Shown here: positions 1 to 6,146 of the stretch, piece after piece
How positions within the stretch are numbered: the first letter of the stretch is position 1
Layout: every line of letters starts with the position of its first letter
Origin: an uncultured Actinomycetes bacterium
Lineage (GTDB): Bacteria; Actinomycetota; Actinomycetes; S36-B12
DNA: 6,252 bases
Direction of reading: 5' to 3'
Assembly: GCA_905181745.1 (NCBI GenBank)
Contig: CAJIYV010000162.1
Span: 1 to 6,252, forward strand
Notes under the pieces: model-generated
Told to the model about the DNA's origin: nothing
What the model saw: only the letters and a program-made list of their open reading frames with translations
Databases searched by the model: none
Made by a program: the position numbers and the translations under genes

Positions 1-5
1 TGACT

Positions 6-863
6 TTGCCGGGTTTCACGGTCCTTACTGCTTCTGATTCCACGTGGTGCACGATACGCGAGGCTGGATCATCTAATGTAAACGGCGTGCGCGCACTCTG
101 GAAGTATCGTGAGGTACTCCGAATGTTGGTCCTTCGTGACCTACAGAAGAAGTACACTAAATTCCGGTTGGGCTACTTCTGGTCACTACTCGAACCACTG
201 GGTATGTCCCTGGTTCTCTGGCTGGTGTTCTCGGTGCTACTGGGCGAACGGGCACTTGGACTTTCCCCCTACTTGCTTTTTCTGTCGGTCGCGATCTTGC
301 CCTGGTGGTGGTTTACCAAATGTGTCAACGCTTCTACCAAGATTTTTCGTGGATCCCGGGGTGGGTTGACTTTTTCCACTCTGCCACCGCAAATCTGGGT
401 AATGAAAACGGTGATTTCATCAGCTATTGAGTTTCTGTTTTCGCTTCCCGTAATTGTGCTTGCAATTGCTTTGACCCGAGATTTGCCGGGGATTTACATT
501 CTGTTATTCCCCGTGGCATTCATTTTGCAATTCCTTTTGTTGTACGGCATTGGGTTACTTGTCTCTTCACTCAGCGTGATGATTCCTGATCTTGCACGTG
601 TGGTGAAGATTGTGCTGCGGGCAATGTTTTATCTTTCACCGATTCTTTACTCGATTTCCAATATTCCCGAGCAGATGCAAACAGTCGCTGCCATTAATCC
701 TCTTGTGGGAATTCTTGGTCTGTACCGGATTGGATGGTGGCCGCAGGAGCAGACTTCCACGACGGCCTTAGTGATCTCCCTGAGCGTGGCGGCGACCCTG
801 TTTATCGCCGGGATTTTGACATTCCGAGGACTTAAAACGAGGTTATTTAAGGAGGCCAAATGA
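6..863 (+). CDS. ABC-2 type polysaccharide/teichoic acid export permease (Wzm/TagG-like)
   Basis: This is the membrane subunit of an ABC exporter for a lipid-linked glycopolymer. The N-terminal cytoplasmic stretch has the family pattern R-D-L-x(3)-Y near residues 44-50, followed by LGYFWSLLEPL at 55-65. About six membrane segments follow, near residues 66-80, 88-104, 135-158, 163-190, 204-222 and 255-275. Late landmarks are the IPDLARVV stretch, YLSPILYSI and INPLVGILGLYR, all typical of Wzm/TagG permeases. The length of about 285 residues is normal for the family. The start is uncertain. TTG at 6 is the first start inside the window, but the frame is open to the left edge, and the first bases (TGA) could be the tail of an NTG start codon lying one base outside, followed by ACT. 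A GTG at 87 would still keep the whole family core. The gene overlaps the ATPase gene by four bases (ATGA), as expected for a permease-ATPase pair. It appears intact, unlike its partner. Confidence 0.9.
   Translation: MPGFTVLTASDSTWCTIREAGSSNVNGVRALWKYREVLRMLVLRDLQKKYTKFRLGYFWSLLEPLGMSLVLWLVFSVLLGERALGLSPYLLFLSVAILPWWWFTKCVNASTKIFRGSRGGLTFSTLPPQIWVMKTVISSAIEFLFSLPVIVLAIALTRDLPGIYILLFPVAFILQFLLLYGIGLLVSSLSVMIPDLARVVKIVLRAMFYLSPILYSISNIPEQMQTVAAINPLVGILGLYRIGWWPQEQTSTTALVISLSVAATLFIAGILTFRGLKTRLFKEAK
849..855 (+). promoter_or_regulatory. Strong Shine-Dalgarno site for the ABC ATPase gene
   Basis: AAGGAGG sits four bases upstream of the ATG at 860, within the last codons of the permease gene. 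It is the best ribosome binding site in the window and fixes the start of the ATPase gene. It also argues that this degenerate gene is still translated at a good level rather than being a decaying relic. Confidence 0.8.
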
Positions 864-1606
864 GCGTCGTTGAGGTCTCCAATGTGTCACTTTCTATGCC
901 TCGCACCAAACGTCGGCAAGGTTCTGGCCGAAAGCATCGTCTTCTCCGGATCGCAGGGGAAACATCCCGGAGCATGGTCCCAATCTTGGATAACGTGTCA
1001 TTCACGATTAATCCAGGGGATTCGGTCGCGATCGTCAGTGGTAAACCGTTATTACGCACTTCACTTACCAGGTTGGTCGCGGGTACTTTGAATCCTGACT
1101 CGGGGTCGGTCGTGCGCAGTGAACGGGTCGTAGCCATGATCGGTATTGCCAGAGCGATGGGCGCTTCATTTACCTTGCGCCAAAATGCATATTTGGTGGG
1201 CGGGCTTATGGGTATGACTCAGGAAGAGTTGACCGAGAAGATTCCAGGCATTATAAAATTTGCTGATCTGGGCAATTATTTGGATCGCTACCTTCGGGTC
1301 GCCCCCTCTAACGCCCGGCAGCGACTAGCGTGGAGTCTCGCGATGGCAATCGATGCTCGGGTATACGCAATTGATGGGACCCTCGTCGTAGGCGAACTTG
1401 AGTTTCGCAAAAAATGTTGGACTGCGATCGACGCCTTACGGGAGGAGGGCGCTACGTTTCTGATTTCTTCCCATGGTGGCAAGCACTACCGCCGATTTTG
1501 TGACCGGGGTCTGTATTTCGATCAGGGAGCCTTGATCGCTGATACGACGGTCTCAAAAGCCCTTGCTCTCGCGCGTAAGACTAGGCAGGAACCCGGCGGG
1601 GAATAG
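860..1606 (+). CDS. Degenerate Wzt/TagH-type ABC transporter ATP-binding protein (probable pseudo-ATPase)
   Basis: The 248-residue protein follows the layout of Wzt/TagH nucleotide-binding subunits throughout: ILDNVSFTINPGD before the P-loop, LVAG after it, the GLMGMTQEEL stretch, RLAWSLAMAID, VVGELEFRKKC, and FLISSH near the end. The catalytic motifs are broken. Where Walker A (GxxGxGKST) should be, residues 60-69 read SGKPLLRTSL. Anchoring on the following LVAG puts Arg66 at the lysine position and non-glycines at 60, 63 and 65. The signature SSGM is replaced by P149-S-N-A152. Walker B keeps Asp172, but the catalytic Glu is Gly173, and the D-loop Asp is Glu179. The switch histidine (His205) remains. 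There is no C-terminal carbohydrate-binding extension. The reading frame is intact, has a strong ribosome binding site and lies directly behind the permease. It probably docks with the permease but cannot hydrolyse ATP normally. The family assignment is firm; loss of activity is inferred from motif loss. Confidence 0.9.
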   Translation: MSVVEVSNVSLSMPRTKRRQGSGRKHRLLRIAGETSRSMVPILDNVSFTINPGDSVAIVSGKPLLRTSLTRLVAGTLNPDSGSVVRSERVVAMIGIARAMGASFTLRQNAYLVGGLMGMTQEELTEKIPGIIKFADLGNYLDRYLRVAPSNARQRLAWSLAMAIDARVYAIDGTLVVGELEFRKKCWTAIDALREEGATFLISSHGGKHYRRFCDRGLYFDQGALIADTTVSKALALARKTRQEPGGE

Positions 1607-1616
1607 GCTGGCCCAC

Positions 1617-2756
1617 GTGTCGGTTTTTCCCATTGCGCCAGATGGCGTGCTGCTCCACGTTGGCGTCCACAAAACGGGTACAACGGCCATTCAGGCAGCC
1701 TTGGCCGACTCCCGTCGGGAACTGGCTTCCCGCGATGTCCGTTACCCGGGAAAATTACAAGCCCAACATCGCGCTGCTCTGGCCCTGCTGGGTCGTCCCT
1801 GGGGTTGGAATAACCGCGGCGGTGGTGTCATGGACCGCGAACATTTTGATCGTTTGGTGAGGCGGACCCGCAAAGCGCCTGGCCGCGTTGTCATCAGTAG
1901 TGAGTTTTTCTGCGAAGCAAGTTCGGATCAAGCAGATGAAGTGGTCTCGGCTTTGGGTAGATCTGGGGCCCGACCGGTTCACGTCGTGATCACCCTGCGA
2001 AATCTCGGGAAGTTGCTGCCTTCCTCGTGGCAGCAATATTTGAAATATGGGATGACCACCTCCTATGAAGCGTGGTTAACCGGCGTCCTGGCGACCCCCG
2101 GTAGTTCGAAAATGAGTCCAACGTTTTGGAAACGCCATGACCATGGAGATGTCATCAGGCGTTGGGCTGGCGCTGTTGGTCCACAAAACCTCACCGTGAT
2201 GGTGTTAGAAGACGTTCCACGCGAGTACATGTTTGAAACTTTTGCTCAGTTCCTGGACGTGCCGACACACATTCTCACCAGCCGAATGGAACTCACAAGC
2301 AATCGATCAATGACGGCCGCTGAAGCCGAGGTGCTCGTACGGCTTAATAAAAAAGTCAAGAAATCAATGCAATGGTCCGATTACGTCACTTTGGTGCGAC
2401 GTGGTGTAGCCCTCGGCATGGTTGAAGGCCGCGAGCCCGGCCCCAGTGAACCCAAGTTGCACACCCCGGACTGGGCGCTGGACGCCGCCCAACAAATGGG
2501 AATCAAAAGCGTGAACACAATTCGAGAGTCAAAGGTGAACGTTCTGGGAAACCTAGACGCTCTGCGAACGCGTATTGCTTCAACGCCAGTGCCCGACTTT
2601 ACGGACCAAATCCCCATCGACGCTGCGGTCACGGCGATTGAGTCTGTAATTAATTCATCACGGGAAGAACCATCCTCGCGCGAACTTGCGGGACGCCTAT
2701 ACCGGCAGACCAAAAAAGACGGAATTGGTTCTCTGCTGCGCAAAGACTCCGAATGA
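1617..2756 (+). CDS. Sulfotransferase-like protein (PAPS-dependent fold)
   Basis: With the start at GTG 1617 the protein has 379 residues. Near its N-terminus HVGVHKTGTTAIQ (residues 14-26) matches the 5'-phosphosulfate-binding loop of the sulfotransferase superfamily, with Lys19 and Thr22-Thr23 in the expected places. A second signature follows after the strand VVISSEFF (91-98): HVVITLRNLGKLLPSS (122-137) gives Arg128-x(7)-Ser136, the spacing of the 3'-phosphate-binding motif. The C-terminal half (about 150-379) shows no motif I recognise. No signal peptide or membrane segment is visible, so it is likely cytoplasmic and would act on a precursor before export. GTG 1617, ten bases after the ATPase stop, is preferred because it avoids a long overlap. 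TTG 1563 would overlap by 44 bases, and GTG 1647 begins just before the binding loop. A GGGGAA stretch at 1598-1603 is a weak, distant ribosome site. The acceptor is unknown; sulfation of the operon's glycopolymer is inference. Confidence 0.8.
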   Translation: MSVFPIAPDGVLLHVGVHKTGTTAIQAALADSRRELASRDVRYPGKLQAQHRAALALLGRPWGWNNRGGGVMDREHFDRLVRRTRKAPGRVVISSEFFCEASSDQADEVVSALGRSGARPVHVVITLRNLGKLLPSSWQQYLKYGMTTSYEAWLTGVLATPGSSKMSPTFWKRHDHGDVIRRWAGAVGPQNLTVMVLEDVPREYMFETFAQFLDVPTHILTSRMELTSNRSMTAAEAEVLVRLNKKVKKSMQWSDYVTLVRRGVALGMVEGREPGPSEPKLHTPDWALDAAQQMGIKSVNTIRESKVNVLGNLDALRTRIASTPVPDFTDQIPIDAAVTAIESVINSSREEPSSRELAGRLYRQTKKDGIGSLLRKDSE

Positions 2757-4489
2757 ACCGCACAATAAATTCGACCGCAGAGCTGCCCGAAGTGCTAGTC
2801 GAGCTTTCGTCAGCGTTAAGGCAATCAGGAACCGCAATAATTTTGCTTGCTCCAGATCTACTTATTTCTCCTGTGGTACTGAGCCCTGTTACTGAAAATG
2901 CGCTTGCCGGAACATGTGCGGCGGTGCGGCCGCACCGTGAAGGGAATCTTCGGGTTGCGCACCATGGAATCAGTGCTGTTGCAAATAGTTTCCATCGGAT
3001 CAATACCGGTAATGCCCAAAGCGTCGGTGCTGTCCGCATTGATCCGCGCGATTTTCCCCGTGCTCAGGTTGCGATTGCGGATCTGGAGCAAGCCGTTCAT
3101 TCCGGTGTCATCACAGCTGATTCCAGTGAAGTCGTCGAGTTGGTGTTGGCGGCTCTTACTCGAGCACAAATTGGCGTTCGCGCGGTCGAATTGATCGATG
3201 CCCCATGGTTTCGTTCACCCGAAGACGTGACCGCGTCGAAAGCTCAAATTGCGGCCATGCCGGAAAGTCGAAGTCGCGGGCTGCAAGCCAATCGAGTTGA
3301 TGACGGATTCTATTCGACCTTTGTTGTTCGAAAACTTTCCAAGCCATTGAGTTCAGTAGCAATCAAGCTTCGGATGTCACCAAACCTAATCACGGTAATT
3401 TCATTTATTGTGGGTGTGGCCGCGGCATTGAGTTTTGCCCAAGGCGCCCGTTGGGCACTTATCCTTGGTGCGTTCTTGCTGCAACTGTCCCTGATCTTGG
3501 ACTGCGTCGATGGAGAGGTGGCCCGTGCCACCCATAGGTTCTCTGTGATCGGGGCTTGGCTCGATGCGACAACCGACCGGGTCAAGGAATATGCCGTTTA
3601 CGCTGGTTTGGCGACTGGCGCAGTTGTGAACGGTGTGGCCTCTCAACTCGCTTGGTGTGTCGCTGTGATCCTCATGATTGTGCAAACCGCCCGACACATG
3701 GGGGACTACAACTTCGCCGCAATTCAGAAAATGCGTGAGGCAGCGCTGCCATTCGCATCAATCGTTGATCCACAAGATCCATGGGGTGACGGGGCGGCAA
3801 CTTTCTCGGTCCGGGTTAATAGTCGAAGCGGTGTGCGTTGGGTCAAGAAAGTGATTCACATGCCAATCGGTGAGCGCTGGCTGGTGCTTAGCGTTGTTGC
3901 TGCCGTACTGACGCCGTTATTGGCGCTGTATTCATTACTCGCCCTTACTTCGCTGGCCTGGCTGTACACCCTGATGGGACGCGTGCTGCGTACTCGAAGG
4001 TGGGCCAAGACAGCGGTGGGGGTTGATCTCATTTGCGCCCAGCTCGACAATGGTCCACTTTTTGATTCACTGCCTAAATTTTTGCGCAGGTTACCCGGTT
4101 CACGTTGGAATTGGGCGAACCCCATGATTAATCGACTCATTGAAATGGGAGTTGTCGCGGGGATCGCGATCGTGTGGTTCCCGCAATGGATCACATTGGC
4201 GTTCGGCTACCTTTTTATTATTGCTTTTCACCATTACGACAATCTTTATCGCGCATTGGCGCGATCGCAGGCGCCTCGCTGGCTCACCTGGGGAGCGTTA
4301 GGCCGGGATTCCCGCATAATTATTGTCGTCATTGCAGCCCTCATTGGGATTACGGCGTTCTACGACGCTCTTAACCTCGGGGTAGCGTGGCTCTTTATGT
4401 GGTGTGTGATTGTCGCTTCGGCGCAGTACCTGAATACTCAAAGTTCGCCTGCACAGGCCACATCAACGCAGAAAGGGGAGCATTCGTGA
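2753..4489 (+). CDS. Multidomain CDP-alcohol phosphotransferase with degenerate N-terminal domain and C-terminal membrane extension
   Basis: This 578-residue membrane protein has three parts. Residues 1 to about 183 look like the remnant of a nucleotidyltransferase-type domain. The tail around Pro151-Trp152-Phe153 to SPED resembles the end of inositol- or glycerol-phosphate cytidylyltransferases fused to phosphotransferases, but no glycine-rich nucleotide-binding motif is present. From DGFYST (184-189) comes the CDP-alcohol phosphotransferase domain. Its motif is complete: Asp250, Asp253-Gly254, Ala257-Arg258, Gly267, Asp271 and Asp275. Such enzymes move a phospho-alcohol from a CDP-alcohol onto an acceptor alcohol at the membrane. 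PIGERW (371-376) precedes further membrane segments. A hydrophobic C-terminal region (about 430-565) resembles what I recall as DUF5941 in Streptomyces homologues. The ATG overlaps the preceding stop (ATGA) and lacks a clear ribosome site, suggesting translational coupling. Substrate and acceptor cannot be read from the sequence. Confidence 0.88.
   Translation: MNRTINSTAELPEVLVELSSALRQSGTAIILLAPDLLISPVVLSPVTENALAGTCAAVRPHREGNLRVAHHGISAVANSFHRINTGNAQSVGAVRIDPRDFPRAQVAIADLEQAVHSGVITADSSEVVELVLAALTRAQIGVRAVELIDAPWFRSPEDVTASKAQIAAMPESRSRGLQANRVDDGFYSTFVVRKLSKPLSSVAIKLRMSPNLITVISFIVGVAAALSFAQGARWALILGAFLLQLSLILDCVDGEVARATHRFSVIGAWLDATTDRVKEYAVYAGLATGAVVNGVASQLAWCVAVILMIVQTARHMGDYNFAAIQKMREAALPFASIVDPQDPWGDGAATFSVRVNSRSGVRWVKKVIHMPIGERWLVLSVVAAVLTPLLALYSLLALTSLAWLYTLMGRVLRTRRWAKTAVGVDLICAQLDNGPLFDSLPKFLRRLPGSRWNWANPMINRLIEMGVVAGIAIVWFPQWITLAFGYLFIIAFHHYDNLYRALARSQAPRWLTWGALGRDSRIIIVVIAALIGITAFYDALNLGVAWLFMWCVIVASAQYLNTQSSPAQATSTQKGEHS
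4474..4480 (+). promoter_or_regulatory. Shine-Dalgarno site that sets the GTG start of the short CDP-alcohol phosphotransferase
   Basis: AGGGGAG lies five bases before GTG 4486, at the end of the preceding gene. It decides between this start and an upstream in-frame GTG at 4387, which would add 33 residues read from inside the neighbouring gene and is not supported. Confidence 0.65.
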
Positions 4490-5286
4490 ACCCGATCAAG
4501 CCCCCGCACCCCAGCATTGAACAGATTCGAGAAGTGTGTCAACCGCCAGCTGTACGAGATCGTAAGAACTCCGAGCATTGGGTGGCCGACGTGTATTTGA
4601 GAGATATTTCCCCGTATCTCACGAGCCTGCTTTTGCGCACCCCGATTTCCGCAAATGGTGTTACCTATTTAATGATTGCAACGGGAGCACTTGCCGGTGT
4701 GGCGCTCCTGATCCCTGGAATGCCCGGTGCGAGCCTCGCGCTGGTGTTGGGTCAAATGCAGATGCTCTGGGATTGCTCAGACGGGGAAATCGCGCGCTGG
4801 CGGGGAACCTCTTCGCCCAAGGGCGTGTTCCTTGATCGAGTTGGTCACTATGTTGCCGAATCCTTCATCCCCGTGGCGCTGGGTTTGCGCGCCGCTGGTT
4901 TTCCTGACCCTGGTTGGCTTGAAAGTGCCTGGCCACTGATTGGCGCACTACTCGCGTTAATCATTATGTTTAACAAAGCGCTCAACGACATGGTGCATGT
5001 CTCGCGGGCTTACAACAATATGCCTAAACTCCAAGACAAGGAATCCGTGGGGGTGCCGAGCGTTTCAGGATTGCGACGGGTGCGCTCACTTGCGCGCTTT
5101 GTGCCCTTTCACCGCGCATATCACTCGGTTGAGCTCACGATCCTGGCGTTTGTCGCAGCAGTTGGTGATCTGTTGACCTCAGACCTGCAAGTAACTCGAA
5201 TTTTGGTTGGGACCCTGGCGGTTCTTGGAGTGTGTACAGTTTTTGGGCATTTCATGGCGATTATGACGTCGAGTAAGTTGAAATAG
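4486..5286 (+). CDS. CDP-alcohol phosphotransferase, short form with altered fourth motif residue
   Basis: This 266-residue membrane protein belongs to the CDP-alcohol phosphatidyltransferase family. The motif runs Asp96, Asp99-Gly100, Ala103-Arg104, Gly113, Asp117, but the fourth aspartate, normally four residues after the third, is His121 (in DRVGHY). In characterised members that aspartate is the proposed catalytic base, so His121 may take the role, or the enzyme may work differently. An N-terminal amphipathic region with YLRDISPYLTSLLL (37-50) and then about six membrane segments (near 58-76, 80-95, 124-140, 148-166, 213-230 and 236-260) fit the family fold. The start is GTG 4486, overlapping the previous stop as GTGA and backed by a good ribosome site. 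It directly follows a second family member, so the two probably act at different steps or on different CDP-alcohols of the same polymer or glycolipid. The substrate is unknown. The His substitution may be a trait of an actinobacterial subfamily rather than a lesion. Confidence 0.88.
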   Translation: MNPIKPPHPSIEQIREVCQPPAVRDRKNSEHWVADVYLRDISPYLTSLLLRTPISANGVTYLMIATGALAGVALLIPGMPGASLALVLGQMQMLWDCSDGEIARWRGTSSPKGVFLDRVGHYVAESFIPVALGLRAAGFPDPGWLESAWPLIGALLALIIMFNKALNDMVHVSRAYNNMPKLQDKESVGVPSVSGLRRVRSLARFVPFHRAYHSVELTILAFVAAVGDLLTSDLQVTRILVGTLAVLGVCTVFGHFMAIMTSSKLK

Positions 5287-6146
5287 TGACCAACTTCGGC
5301 GTTGTCATTTTGACCATGGGGTCGCGACCTAATGAACTACGTAAAGCAATTGACTCGGTACTCAACCAAGTGAACGTGGACACCAACATCGTCGTGGTGG
5401 GTAACGGTTGGGAACCGGTTGATCTACCCAATGGCGTTGCGGCTCTTGCACTGCCGGAAAATATTGGCATCCCCGCTGGCCGAAATGCGGGAGTATCACG
5501 GGTCAATGGGGAGATCTTGTTTTTTCTCGATGACGATGCTGAACTACCGGATTCACATTTTCTTGAGCGGATGGTTGCTCTGCTGGATACTCGCCCAGAA
5601 ATTGGCCTGGTACAACCCAGAGTTGTGGATCCAACTGGCGAGCAAGGCCCGGGACGCTGGGTGCCCAGACTGCGGGTGGGTGATCCGAAGACTCCGAGTG
5701 CGGCCACGTCGCTGTGGGAGGGGGCGACGGTTATTCGCCGGTCGGTTTTTGAATTATCTGCTGGTTGGCCGGAGCAATTTTTCTATGCCCACGAAGGTAT
5801 CGACCTGGTATGGCGGGTGTGGGACAGCGGGTTTATCCCTTGGTACGCCGGAGACATTGACGTGTATCACCCGGTGATCAATCCGCTTCGACATGAAGAG
5901 TTTTATCGGATGAATGCCCGCAATCGGGTCTGGTTGGCCCGCCGTAATTTGCCGGTTGTCCTTGAACCGATCTACGTCGGGAGCTGGGCGGCACTCACCA
6001 TGTGGCGGGTTCGTGATTCAGGTGCGCGTAAAGCATGGATTTCCGGAATGCGGGAGGGGATTGCGGTTAGACCACGTGGGCGTAGAACCATGAAGTGGAA
6101 AACTGTGTGGGCCATGACTAAAGCTGGCCGCCCACCGGTTATTTAA
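5286..6146 (+). CDS. Family 2 glycosyltransferase
   Basis: This 286-residue protein has a GT-A fold of the GT2 family. It opens directly with the first nucleotide-binding strand (FGVVILTMGSR, 4-14), continues with NIGIPAGRNAG (59-69), and carries the metal- and sugar-nucleotide-binding DXD as FLDDDAEL (80-87; Asp82-Asp84). An acceptor-side segment ending in LWEGATVIRRSVF (143-155) is followed by the probable catalytic-base region AHEGIDLVWR (168-177, Glu170 and Asp173). No membrane segment is evident, so it is probably a cytoplasmic or membrane-associated enzyme that adds a sugar from a nucleotide sugar to the lipid-linked intermediate or polymer. The GTG start at 5286 shares one base with the previous stop (TAGTG) and has no strong ribosome site, so coupled translation is likely. 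The next in-frame ATG lies inside the first strand and is unsuitable. Donor and acceptor sugars cannot be deduced. Its last four bases overlap a convergent gene. Confidence 0.9.
   Translation: MTNFGVVILTMGSRPNELRKAIDSVLNQVNVDTNIVVVGNGWEPVDLPNGVAALALPENIGIPAGRNAGVSRVNGEILFFLDDDAELPDSHFLERMVALLDTRPEIGLVQPRVVDPTGEQGPGRWVPRLRVGDPKTPSAATSLWEGATVIRRSVFELSAGWPEQFFYAHEGIDLVWRVWDSGFIPWYAGDIDVYHPVINPLRHEEFYRMNARNRVWLARRNLPVVLEPIYVGSWAALTMWRVRDSGARKAWISGMREGIAVRPRGRRTMKWKTVWAMTKAGRPPVI

Noticed and set aside
1563..1616. TTG 1563 as the start of the sulfotransferase-like gene
   Set aside because: It would overlap the ATPase gene by 44 bases with no ribosome site, and the added residues show no family similarity. 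GTG 1617 just after the stop is simpler.
2381..3039. Minus-strand open frames of 120 and 129 codons opposite the sulfotransferase-like and large phosphotransferase genes
   Set aside because: They lie entirely opposite well-supported coding sequence, their translations are arginine- and serine-rich without family motifs, and no ribosome site is evident.
4387..4485. GTG 4387 as the start of the short CDP-alcohol phosphotransferase
   Set aside because: The extra 33 residues are out-of-frame reading of the preceding gene. GTG 4486 has a GTGA junction and a good ribosome site.
5261..5707. Minus-strand open frame of 148 codons opposite the glycosyltransferase
   Set aside because: It is the shadow of a gene with clear GT2 motifs, and its translation is low in complexity and shows no recognisable domain.
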